Positions 32,202 to 43,338 of a stretch of 64,000 nt of DNA are shown here, piece after piece (position 1 is the stretch's first letter; every line of letters begins with the position of its first letter). The stretch is from Sambucus nigra (lineage: Eukaryota > Streptophyta > Magnoliopsida > Dipsacales > Adoxaceae): contig OX422220.1 in the NCBI GenBank assembly GCA_949130495.1, positions 11,014,633-11,078,632 on the forward strand. Reading direction: 5' to 3'. The translations under genes and the position numbers were made by a program. The notes under the pieces are model-generated. The model had not been told where the DNA came from and did not search any database. It saw only the letters and a list, made by a program, of their open reading frames with translations.

Positions 32202-33566
32202 TTCTGTTACAAAAATAATTTTTTTATCAACGATAGTATGCATTTGTAATGAATTTATCAAAACAGAATACAAAATTATATACACCAATTTCCTCAAAAT
32301 AAAATTAAGATTAAATGAATTCTAACAAGAATTCTAAATAATATTCTGAATTATATAACACAGAATTAAGCAAGTAGCAATAATAATTTTCTTACTAGTC
32401 TAAATTGTTTAAAAACCCAATTCTGTGTAAAATTAATTATGAATATTAGTTGAAGTCTATACAGAACATAATTTTTAGAAAGTACACAGTTTATAAAGTA
32501 CAAAACATAATTTTTAAGAGTAATTAAAATTTGAATTTTTATTTATAAATGTAAACTGGTACAAATTATAATTTCTATAAAAACAAAATAATAGAAATTG
32601 TTTTATTATATTTATGTGATAAAATAATACTTTATCAAATTTTATGTAAAACAGATTTATATGACACTAATAAATTTATGTAATTTAAAAATTATTCTAT
32701 ACTCATTATAAACAGTGGAAATATATTAAAATTATCTTAAGATTGTTATGTCTACTCTTTATTTATCAAATATTACATAATTATGAATAATAATAAATAG
32801 AGAGAGAAAATAAAATTACATAAAATAAGAATTACATACTTGTTTTTTGCAGGAATAAATAATAAAAACCAAAAAGAATTTCGAGCCCTGTGTAGTACCA
32901 TAGTGTCCTTAAGATACTTTTAATTCCCCTCCATTGTGCTTTAGGGTCTGAATTAATATCTCCCAAGATAGAACGGAATTTTCGAATCAAAACAAATAGC
33001 ACAGCAGTGAAATAATTCTGGCAAACTCAATTTCTATGTCTCTTACTCAAACCAATATCAGGAGTGGTGAATATGTAAATACAAGAACTGTTTTAACAAA
33101 TTCTGGAATTCAGGACAAGAAAGAACAAATTCTGGTGAACATGTAAATGTCTTGACTATTGGGATTAACTGTCAATAGTTAATCCAAAATTGATTATTGA
33201 CTGTTGTTTATTAACTATTTTAAACAGTTTAATTAATTAATTACTTTGTCCCAAAATGAAAGGGAATTATGTTTATAAGCCTAAGCCCAAGCTCGAACCG
33301 AACTGGACGGGCAACGAGCGTGCACATGGGCTTTTGGCCGAAGCCCAACACTTGCATAGTGCTAGCCATCTCCCCATCAAAGAGTTGGGATATCCCAAAG
33401 GCCTCCAAGTCATAGTCCATAATTGGGGCTTTATTAACTCTTCAAATTTCCACTACTCTTCCAATGTGGAACAAGAGTTAAAACACACCCAATTCATTAA
33501 CTTTCATTGCTTTATGAGTCACTTTGGACACATATTTATCATTCATAACTTAACGGAATTAGACAT
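32202..33566 (-). repeat. Leader and probable 5' LTR of the copia element
   Basis: The first part (32202-32880) is AT-rich leader. The rest has no ORF, and on the minus strand begins TGTCTAATTCCG near 33566. It contains GGACTATGACTTGGAGGCC-like sequence and a GGCTTATAAAC TATA-like motif near 33275. The style fits a plant copia LTR, but no second copy was found for comparison. Confidence 0.45.
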
Positions 33567-34334
33567 GTGAATATAATATGTTAATCTCCTTGCGAAGGAG
33601 AACGCGTTCGTATATGGTCCCACAATTATTTTGGTGTGGGTCCCACCTAAATTTGATTTGAAAGTTGCTCAAAATTATGCTGTCCAATACCCATTTCCAA
33701 CAAAATTCATTCCAAAAATAAACACATAACCCCACCCTACCCACTGGAATCCTCGTCGAAACACCGAAATTATCGCTGGATTATTTCTCTTTCTCTTGGT
33801 CTATTTGTTTCATTTTTTTGGTCCGCGCCAGCGGCATCATTGCCAGTGTTGGAGAAGAAGGTTTTTTTACTGAAAAAATAGAGTTTTCACCGAAAAAAGG
33901 GAGGTTTAGTGTAATAGTAAATTTATCGATTTTGATATTTTTGTCAAAAATATCAAATATGGGTGTTGTTGGATAGATCTCGACGAGTAGATTTCAAATA
34001 TATAAATTTTTTTAATTTCGAATTTGTAGATTTTAAATTATGGACATTTAAAAATTTGATGGATTTTTTTTGTATGAGTTGTCAAATGGTTTATTGGTCA
34101 TTTTTCTTGGTGTTTTTAGTAGAGGGACTAAATTTATAAAATTATGTGGAGTGTTCTATTTTTATACACTTTGAGTTAGATTGGACCTTTCCCCGAAACC
34201 CCTATTTCCAAATTACGTTTTATGAAATACTATTTTCCGTTAATAACATTATGAAAATCTACCAAATTTATACACTCGCATATATCCTTAAATATTTTAA
34301 TATAAAATTTAAATCTAAATGGAATAAATATACA
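33567..34334. other. Unassigned intronic sequence
   Basis: No ORF of note, no repeat partner and no transposon ends were seen. TTTTT-rich and AT-rich, with a GC-richer patch near 33825. Confidence 0.4.
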
Positions 34335-34342
34335 AATACAAT

Positions 34343-35236
34343 CAGGGCCGGCTCTGTAGTTTTAGGGGCCTTAGACGAACAATCAATTGGGGGCCATTTA
34401 CATTTTTTTTTATTAAGAAAATGTGTTCTTCTCGCATTTTTCGATGCAAAACTGTCAATTAAATCATCAAATATAATTGTTTTTAACAAATCTTCCCATT
34501 TTCAATGGAAAACTATGTTTTCTCCATTTTTCCAATAAAAAGTATAATGCATACTAGAAAAACGCCTATTTTCTATATCTTAAGGAAAAGTAACGTCATT
34601 ATCTCCTATTGGATATTTTTTTACCATTGCGCCAGTCTAATTTTGGCCAATATTTGTCCAATTAGCCAGATCATAAATATCTAACGGTAAAGCTTCTACA
34701 TATTCACTTTTTACATGTTCATTTTCTACACGTTAATTTTCTACATGTTCATTATCTAATTCTTCTAAATTTTGATGTTCAAAAATTAATTACACAATCA
34801 CAATCGCAACAAATGAACAATATTATATATTCAAGAAATATGCTAAAGTGTGAGAGAGAAGAGAAGAAGATAAAGAGAGAAGAAAATGGGTGAGAAATGA
34901 ATGAGAAGAGAAGAAATAGTGACTTATGGTTAGAAAATAAGTGGGTAAGTGAGTGGGTTGGGTGGGTTTAGTGTGTGTATGCTTAGAGTTATTTAATTGG
35001 CCTTATAAATGAGTTTCTAATCTTTTTTTTTTGTTGGGGGGGGTGGGGGGTGGACTTTATTGCGTAAATTATTTTAAATCAAACAAGTTTGATTTTTTGA
35101 GGCTCTTTTTAAGTGATAACTCGAAAAAAAAAATCACAACTAATTTTTTTTCCATAACTAATTTTTTTATACCTAATTTTTTTCGGAGGGGCCCCTAGGC
35201 GACCGCCTGCTTTGCCTATAGGCAAAGTCGGCCCTG
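34343..35236. mobile_element. Non-autonomous hAT transposon (894 bp)
   Basis: The left end is CAGGGCCGGCTCTG. The right end, reverse-complemented, is CAGGGCCGACTTTG; these are terminal inverted repeats of the CAGGGCCGG type common in plant hAT elements. An exact 8-bp target duplication AATACAAT flanks it (34335-34342 and 35237-35244), the hAT length. GGGGCC/GGCCCC motifs are subterminal. No transposase is encoded. A G-rich run GGGGGGGTGGGGGGTGG lies near 35036. Confidence 0.92.
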
Positions 35237-35244
35237 AATACAAT

Positions 35245-35483
35245 ATATAACAATGTGACAGGTTGGATGAATAAATAGATACAAATGGTGAAGATTCATA
35301 TAAAACTAAAAATCCATTATTATAGAATTAATTTATTAAATATTATTTATACTTTTTTTCTGCCAGATCTTTATACGTCTTGTATAAAACCAAATCCTCT
35401 ATTTGTACTTTTATCTTTATACATATGCTTATAGTAAGAGTCCTTCTACACCGACTCATAAACGCGACAAATTTGGTGCAACA
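35245..35483. other. Short unassigned stretch between hAT and element C
   Basis: AT-rich, no ORF and no clear repeat. Confidence 0.4.
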
Positions 35484-37967
35484 TGAAACAATCCCCATTT
35501 TCTCACGTAAAGGTTGGTCGAACATAATACGCCGAAGATAGGGCTTATTTGTCAATTAACATCATTCTCATCATTGAACCAAATAAAAATAGTTATTGTT
35601 GAGTGAATAATCGAATTTAGACAAAGTCCATATATAAGTGATAAAAATCTAACATGCGCAAAATATAAATGAATCCAACATAAATAAGAATGTCCCAACC
35701 TAACATAAAAGTAATAGACTTTTGGCTTATGCCCATACAATAATCCAAAATGAATAGGCTGAAGAAGAGTAGCAACCTAAACTATAATCAACAACTCTGA
35801 GAAATCTGAGGGTCAAAGTAGGAGACTGCAAGGCTGATCTATCCAGTCCTATTATGCCTGTCTAGGAGCACTTGGGGGGAGAAAATATTTAAAATTGTGG
35901 TTAGCGCCCTAGAGTTGCAAGAATCAACGTAATTAATTTAAAGTACAATAATATTGTTGATTCAAAGTAAATAAACTTCCAATGTGTCTCACATACGGTA
36001 AATATCTCACCCCTCATCTAAATGTGATATTTCTCGTGTAACCAACATAGTTCCAAATTATTAAATAAAGACAGGAACAAATAAATATAAGATGCATTAA
36101 GTGTGGCTAACAAGTTGAACCGTATTCGTCTACATTCTTAGACAATTGAATGTATCTAGTTTTAATTAATACAATTACATATAAGGCTTTCATATATTTG
36201 GCACTAAAGGCATCTACCAATAGTTTCTCATGCGTACTCTATCGGTAAGTCCAAGGGAAACCTATACCCAAATGGACAACACAAACACAATTAAGTGGGG
36301 AGATCCCTACGCAGCACACCAGTTCATGACCCATACCCAGTGGTGGCAAAGGACCCAACATCTACACATACATCTCATAAGTGGCATTGTAACTACATAG
36401 TACATAAAATAATTACCTACACGACATCTAGCCCACCTGTGCCGATGTGTGCTACAGACCCGAGCGCATATAGCCCCAATCGATAGGACTGTCCACGAAC
36501 ATATATATGTCAACACAATAATTATAAGTACACATTAATCACTTTTAACATGTATAAGTAGCTATTAAGTAATTACCCAAGGTTCTTCCAATAATTTCTC
36601 ATAATTAATAATCTACCCTCCAGCTAATTATTAATTCTTTTAATTCTGTAAGACTACTTAACCTTCTAGTTCATATAGTCTTTTATTTAAGAATGCATGA
36701 CACAAACATTTTTAATAAAATCCTCGTATACCCAAAAATCGTTCTTCGAACTCGTTTGGATTACTAAAAATATATCGTATCATTTCCGGCCCAAACCTGT
36801 CCTACCCCAAAGCCAAATTGATTTGGTTCTTGGCCTAATCGATTCGCTAACAGATCGAATCAATTCGGTCCAAGGCCGAATTGATTCGGACTTGAGAAGA
36901 AGCCCAGACCTGTTGCGCTTTTATATATGAAAAGTATTACTTTCTTCCTCATGTTCAACCCAATTATTTATACCACTATAATGTTATACAAGGATGTTCT
37001 CAGGATTTTGTTTACCATCTTATGATGTTTAATTCCACATATTAACATCGATTTCCTCATACAATTTCCAGAAATTATATCATTTGTCATAACTCCCAAT
37101 CCATAATTTCTATCATCCTTCCATCTAGATTCATATATTATTTTAACATAATATATGGATCATAATTCCAGTCTTTAAAACATGAAATCAAGTCCTCTAC
37201 ATGTGCCTCAATCTTTCCAACACATTCAGAATTCCTAACGCATGAGTTCTATCATTCAACTCGCATTTTGATCATCCTAATTTCTTAGTTAAATCACGTA
37301 ATATTCTATTGGAATTTTCTACCGAAACAAGAATAAATCGTACCATTTAATCATCAATTTCATACTAAAAACCTAGAAATATTATAGTGTTTACTAAGAT
37401 TAATCGACCTCTACATTGAACAATTAAATTAAACAAGAAGATTCTTGCCTGGATGTGGTGATTAAATGATTTCCTCTTTAATCCCTTGCCTCTTCTCCTA
37501 TTTGGTCTTGGTTTCTTTTCTCTCTTGGGGTGCAACAGTTAGGTTTAGGTTTTTAATTAAGTGTGGGGATGATTTATCTTGCACTTAATCATATATTAAT
37601 CCCAATTCCTGAGTTAGGCTTATTTCCCCATTTTAGACCCCCAAATGGGTTCAAAACCAGTATTAGACTAGCCCAAAACTCTGCCTACCTATATACTTAT
37701 ATCCCGAGGTCATTTCTAAAGGTTCAAAACATCAATACGAGTCCAAAAACTCCCTCGAAATGTGTCCCAATTAATTATTCAATAAGTATATTTTAACTTG
37801 TGTCGCACACCATATTTTATTTAAATATATCACATGTTATTATTTTCTACTTATGCACAAAAAAATTTCACATAACATGAATTGATAAAGAATTCGTTTA
37901 ATTATTTATTGCAATTATTACTAATTAATGGATTTTTATTTATTCTAGGAAAATTCGGGGCATTACA
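35484..37967 (-). repeat. 3' LTR of element C (left copy)
   Basis: It ends in GGCATTACA next to the polypurine tract (minus strand AGGGGGAAGAA, 37968-37980). The start TGAAACAATCCCC is inferred from similarity to the start of the solo LTR at 43081 (TGTAAAACCCCC). The 36360-37967 part matches 40386-41946. Four 21-bp palindromic minirepeats lie at 36810-36890. Confidence 0.78.
36810..36890. repeat. 21-bp palindromic minirepeat, four copies (element C, left LTR)
   Basis: Copies begin near 36811, 36832, 36853 and 36875. Each has a core like CGAATCGATTCG (here AAATTGATTT, TAATCGATTC, GAATCAATTC, GAATTGATTC), separated by TTCTTGG/TCCAAGG-type spacers. The right LTR has four at 40815, 40836, 40857 and 40878. 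Confidence 0.88.
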
Positions 37968-37980
37968 TTCTTCCCCCTAA

Positions 37981-40385
37981 TAAGGAGATTCCGACCTCGG
38001 AATCTAAAAAATTATGTACCTAGGTAGAAGAGTTTCGGAAATTTTGTGCATATGTCATCCTCCCTCTCGAATTCGGCCTTCTCGATGGTCCAGAATGGCT
38101 ACAGGTCTCTCCTCGTAGGTAGCATCTTGATGGAGATCTATCTCATCAATATCAATGTGCTGGTATGCTATCTCATCTATAAGGAATCTTCGCAACGCGG
38201 ATATATGGAAAATATCGTGCATCCGTTGCAAGTGGTTCGGTAACCTTAATCGATATGCCACGAGTCCAATCTTCTAAAAAATAGGGAATGGTCCCACGTA
38301 TCGGGGATCCAGCTTCCCTTTTTTCCCAAACCTCATCACTCTCTTTATGGGAAACACTTTAACCAACACGCAATCCCCAACATCAAAGTCTAAGTGTCTC
38401 CAGCCTGCGTCCACGTAGCTATTTTGCCTATCCTCTACAATTCATATCTTTTCCCGAATCATCTCTAACTTCTCTGAGGTGTCCTGAATGAAATCTGGCC
38501 CAAGTGACTTATTCTCCCCCACATCCAACCAGCATGAGGGTGAATGACAAGGTCTCCCGTAAAGATCCTCAAACGATGTCATCCCAATTGTAAACTGGTA
38601 GCTGTTATTATATGCAAAATCCACTGAAGGCAAATATTGCTCCCAACTCCCCTTAAAATCTAAAATGCACATCTGCAACATATCCTCCAACATCAAATTC
38701 ACCCTTTTTATCTTCCCGTAGGTATGAGGATGATATGAGGTGATCAATCTCAACTCTTCCCCCAAAGCCTATTGGAAGCTCCTCCAAAAGTAGGACCGAA
38801 ACGTCCTGTCCCTATGTGACATAATGCTGAGCGGTACCCCATGCAACTTAACATTCTCTGCGAGGAAAAATCTTACGTACTACTCGAAGTTGTAGTCTGT
38901 CCGGACCAGTAAAAAGTGAGCCACCTTTGTCAATCTATCAACGATCACCCAGATGGATTCATGCCCCCTCTATGATGTAGGTAGAACAGTAATGAGGTCC
39001 ATGGAGATGCTCTCCCATTTCCACATTAGGATATCCAAGGGCTGTAATGCACCCGCAAGGCGCTGTGGTCCACCTTCACTAGCTAACACGTGGTACACTT
39101 GGACATAAAATATATTATTTCTCTTTTCTTCTTGGCCCACCAATACTGATGTCGCATATCGTGGTACATCTTATCCCATTCGGGATGTACCATAAAGTGT
39201 GAACGTGAGCCTCGGACATAACAGCTCGCCTCAAATCCTCATTATCGGGAACAACTAACCTGCCCTAAAATCTTAACCCACCATCTGACCCAATAAAATA
39301 ATGCTCCGCCCCCTTGGCTAACAACTATCTAACTCGCTTCTAGAAAATCTAATCTCCTGCATGTGCCTTTACCACCCGAATACTAATCTCGGGTGTGATG
39401 GTGAGGTTTGTCATAAATTCATGGGTCAAGTCGTCATCCCCATGAAGTGATTTCGACTTCGGCTTCCACACTTCCCCTAACTCCAATATTGGATTGCAAC
39501 TCAAAGCATTCGCTACGACATTCGCCTTCCATGGGTGGTACTGAATGTTGAACTGGTAGTCCGTCATAAACTCTAGCCACCTCCTCTACCTCATGTTCAA
39601 CTCCCACTATGTGAACAAATACTGTAGGATCTTATGGTCAGAAAATGGCTAGAACTTATCCCTCAGGAGATAATGCCTCCACACTCGTAGTGCAAAAACC
39701 ACGACTGCTAACTCCAAGTCGTGGGTGGGGTAATGTCCCTTGTGAGTCTTAAGATTCCGTGAAGCTTAAGCTATCAACCTGTCCTCCTGCATCAAAACCC
39801 CTCTAAGTCCTCTCAGGGAAGAATCTATTAATACCTTATAGTCAGTCCCTACTTAGTCTTCAGCTCTTCAAACGACTATTCGCACATATCATCCCATACA
39901 AAGGTCACGTCCTTCCTCGTCAGATTCGTTAGGGGCATGGCTATCTTTGAGAAGCCCTCTATAAATCAACGGTAGTACCCGGATAGTATTAAAAAGATAC
40001 GTACCTCGGTGGGTGTGGTGGGTTATCTCCACTCCATCACTATAGAGACTTTCCTCGGGTTTACTGATATCCCCCTCTCAGACACCAGGTGGCCCAAAAA
40101 CTCCACCTCTCTTAACTAAAAACCGTATTTCTCAAACTTAGCATATAGGTGGTGGTTTCTTAGTGTCTGTAAGACTACTCGTAAATGCTATGCCATCTCC
40201 TCCGAAGTCCGATAATAAATCAGGATGTCATCAATAAACACTATGATGAACTGATCCAGAAAATCCCTGAAATCCATTTCATCAGGTCTATAAAAACTGT
40301 CGGCACGTTAGTAGCCGAAAAACATAACCAAAAACTCATATAATCCGTATCTTAGAAGAAATGTCGTCTTCAAGATGTCATAGTG
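37981..40385 (-). pseudogene. Truncated pol of element C (reverse transcriptase end, RNase H, integrase, chromodomain)
   Basis: Minus strand: the reverse transcriptase starts abruptly at about 40385 and contains F-I-I-V-F-I-D-D-I-L-I-Y. RNase H and linker follow (39567-39349 piece) with many stops. The integrase core end 38765-38442 reads H-P-H-T-Y-G-K-I-K-R-V-N where the family has H-P-Q-T-D-G-Q-T-E-R-V-N, so the catalytic Glu is Lys. 38261-38055 has H-D-I-F-H-I-S-A-L-R-R-F and a chromodomain start P-V-A-I-L-D-H-R-E. It cannot be active. Confidence 0.82.
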
Positions 40386-41946
40386 GTGCTGCAACTACAT
40401 AGTGCCTAAAATAATGACCTACACGATGTCTATTCCACTAGTGCCGGCGTGTGCTACGGTCCCGAGCATGTATAACCCGAACCAATAGGACCGTCCATGA
40501 ACATAGGTATATCCACAAACTACTTATTAGTATACATTAATCACATTTAACATCTATAGGTAACTACACAGAATTACCCAAAGTTCTTCGAATAATTTCT
40601 CATAATTAATAATCAACCCTCCAGTTAATTATTAATTCTTTTAATTCTATAAGACTACTTAACCTTCTAGTTCATATAGACTTTTATTTAAGAATGCGTG
40701 ATACAAACATTTTTAATAAAATCCTCGTATACCCAAACATTGTTCTACTAACTCGTATGGATTACTAAAAATATACCATACTATTCTTGGGCCCAAACTC
40801 ATCCTGTCCCTAGAGCCGAATCAATTCAATCCTTGGCCGAATCGACTCGCTACCAGGCCGAATCAATTAAATCCAAGGCTGAATCGATTCGGACCTAGGC
40901 AGAAGCCCAAATTTGCTGCATTTTTATATACGAAAATTCTTACTTATTCCCCATGTTCAACCCAATTGTTTATACCACTATAAGGGTATACAATCATGTC
41001 CTTAGGGTTTAATTTACCATCTTAGGATGTTTAATTTCACATATTAACATTGATTTCCTTATACAATTTCCAAAAATTATATCATTTGTCATAACTCCCA
41101 ATCTAGAATTTCTATCATCATTCCATCTAGATTCAAATCATATTTCAACATAATACATGGATCATAATTCTACATAATTCCCTTCTTTAAATCATGAAAT
41201 CAAGTCCTCTACATGTGCCTCAATATTTCCAACACATTCAAAATTCCTAACGCATGAGTTCTATCATTCAATTCACACCTTGATCATCCTACTTTCTGGG
41301 TTAAATCAATTAATATCCGATTGGTCTTTTCTACATGAACAAGATTAAATCCTACCATTTAATCATCAATTGTATACTAAAATTCATAATTTTTATGGTG
41401 TTTATTATGATGAATTGTCCTTTACATTGAACAATTAAATTGAGCAAGAAGATTCTTGCATGGATGTGGTGATTAGATGATTTCCTCTTGAGCCCCTTGC
41501 CTATTCTCATTTTTGGTTTTGGTTTCTTTTTGCTCTTGAGGTGCAGCAGTTAAGTTTAGGTTTTTAATTAAGGGTGGGGATGATTAGTCTTGCACTTAAT
41601 CATATATTAATCCCACTTCTGAGTTAGGCCTATTCCCCCATTTTTGGACCCCTAAATGGGCCCAAAACTCTCCCAACATATATACTTATATCCCAGGGTC
41701 ATTTGTAAAGGTTCAAAACACCTATATGAGCCCATAAGGTCCCCCCGAATGCATCCCAATTTATTATTCAATAAGTATATTTTAACATGTGTCGCACACC
41801 ATATTTTATTTAAATAAAGCACAAGCGATTATTTTTTACTTATCCACAAACAAATTTCACATAACATGAATTGATAACGAATACGTCCAATTATTTAATC
41901 TAATTAATTAATTTTTATTTATTCTGGGAAAATACGGGGTATTACA
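40386..41946 (-). repeat. Truncated 5' LTR of element C (right copy)
   Basis: It matches 36361-37967 from ACTACATAGT onward. Its inner part (equivalent to 35484-36360) is missing. Four copies of the 21-bp palindromic minirepeat are at 40815-40892. Confidence 0.85.
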
Positions 41947-42497
41947 TAAGACACTGACGTGTCGCACTTGTTTTGGTTCGTGTCCAGGTCCAATGATAGT
42001 GGATCCCCGTCACGACCAATGCGAGTGTGACAGGTCAATGTATGGCACTAATTTATGACTCAACCTCGAATTATTGTTATAACTAATTTCTTCCAAGTCT
42101 TACCTAATTTCTAAAGAAAGTTTACACTATTACGATGCTAGATTTATGCGTTGTGTACTTGTATGTGAGAGTCCAAATATATTTAACTATTAATTTAAGT
42201 CCAATTGCGAAACTAGTATCCCATGTTAAAGTATCAGATTTAACATTTCTGATAAAACAATACTACCACACAAAATTATTTAACCTAAACTAGATACATA
42301 TACCATGTGTTTTTCTTTTTAATACAAAATAAACTATAAGAGCTCATATTGTTCTAATATCCAATACTGGGATATATGAATTGTATCAAATCTATTAATA
42401 CGTGACATGAAATTGAAAAAATGTTTTATATAAACATAACAATTTATAATTTAACTACTTTACTATTTGATTTTAAAAAAAATATTCATTTTTTTAA

Positions 42498-42565
<68 letters not shown>

Positions 42566-42695
42566 ACATAATATTATACAAAGTATAGTTTGTTAATTAT
42601 CTCTATCATGTGTCTCGCAAATTATATTATAATCTTACTCAGAATAAAATTTATTCTGAAATAATTGGGTATTTCGTCCCCCCTCCCTAAAATAG
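41947..42695 (+). other. End of the giant intron, with a (TA)n(TG)n microsatellite
   Basis: No coding sequence. A compound microsatellite of about 66 bp lies at 42498-42563. The last 25 bases before exon d are pyrimidine-rich (TTTCGTCCCCCCTCC) and end in TAG. Confidence 0.7.
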
Positions 42696-42839
42696 TCGTT
42701 GAAGTTTCTCTCTATACTGGCTGTCGCCCGTTTAAATGGTGATGATGGCAATATTGAGGAGATTTTGTCCCATGCTTTGATGGATACCGATGATAACAAT
42801 GTACAAAATGACTCGCTCAATTCGGACACTTGGCAAAAG
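42696..42839 (+). CDS. RHD3: RHD3/SEY1-like GTPase, exon d
   Basis: 48 codons in phase 0. They begin S-L-K-F-L-S-I-L-A-V-A-R-L-N-G-D-D-G-N-I-E-E-I-L and end N-S-D-T-W-Q-K. RHD3 proteins have the same order: S-L-K-L-L-S-x-x-A-x-I-R-L-D, then a D-N-I-E block, then S-x-T-W-E-K. The acceptor TAG and donor GTGATA flank it, and the frame is open. It directly continues exon c, 40.7 kb upstream. The following exon (T-P-x-Q-C-K-x-L-W region and the membrane hairpin) was not found up to 64000. Confidence 0.88.
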
Positions 42840-42920
42840 GTGATATATTTCACTCTAGTTAACTCTACTCTTTGTTATTAATCATTTAGTAAACTACTTC
42901 TCTCTCTCTCTCTCTCTCTC

Positions 42921-42977
<57 letters not shown>

Positions 42978-43075
42978 GTGTGTGGATTAGCGAATTTCTA
43001 AACCAAGTCTAAATTAGAAAATGTTTTTACTCGTATTTCCTTTGTTATTTATTTAGAAATAGAATAATATATGAG
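42840..43075 (+). repeat. Intron start with a (TC)n(TA)n microsatellite
   Basis: (TC)n at 42899-42923 is followed by (TA)n at 42925-42975, about 60 bp behind the donor of exon d. The rest is AT-rich and non-coding. With the tract at 42498-42563 it brackets the exon. Confidence 0.8.
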
Positions 43076-43338
43076 AGTAATGTAAAACCCCCAATTTTCC
43101 ACTCCCAGTTGATCAGGCTATACATGAAATACTAGGGACAACAAAATAATTTATACCACTATCATCATCATTCATACACCAAAAACTATAATAAATAAAA
43201 ACCATCCATAATAAAAACTCAATAAATGATGAAAAGAATGATAACTAAATTGAAATAACTAAACTCCAATAAATGAATCCACTAAATCAAATATCTTATT
43301 ATAATTGTTCAACTGAATAAAATACAGTACAATTTAAA

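Larger units (their letters stand above)
28035..33566 (-). mobile_element. Ty1/copia retrotransposon (main part), decayed
   Basis: Minus-strand order from high to low coordinate: probable 5' LTR and leader (about 33566-32880), gag, protease, integrase, reverse transcriptase, RNase H. Integrase before reverse transcriptase is the defining copia order. The 3' end is displaced to 17066-17458 by element B. I could not match two LTRs or find a target duplication, so the outer borders are approximate. Confidence 0.8.
35484..41946 (-). mobile_element. Internally deleted Tekay-like chromovirus (element C)
   Basis: It comprises a left LTR (35484-37967), the 3' half of pol on the minus strand, and a truncated right LTR (40386-41946). 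A deletion joins the middle of the reverse transcriptase directly to the LTR near 40385. This removed the LTR inner end, primer site, gag, protease and the first part of reverse transcriptase. The right end reads CGGGGTATTACA. The bases TAAGA after it do not occur before 35484, so no target duplication is visible. Confidence 0.82.
2040..42695 (+). other. Giant transposon-filled intron of the RHD3-like gene (about 40.7 kb)
   Basis: The donor GTATG follows exon c and the acceptor TAG (42693-42695), after a pyrimidine-rich tract, precedes exon d. Both borders are phase 0 and the encoded protein is continuous across them. Inside lie, left to right, a MULE, a Tat-type gypsy element, an unidentified ORF, a copia element split by a chromovirus, a hAT element and a deleted chromovirus. 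Several carry intact target-site duplications, so most of the length can be explained by successive insertions. Confidence 0.8.

Noticed and set aside
41947..42140. Possible LTR or LINE fragment because of GACACTGACGTGTCGCA and GTGACAGG words
   Set aside because: No second copy, no ORF and no end motifs in the window; the resemblance to GTGACAGG near 35252 is too short to support.
42696..42839. Exon d as an isolated gene fragment carried by a transposon
   Set aside because: It joins exon c in phase without missing or duplicated residues, has both splice sites, and lies outside all recognised element borders.
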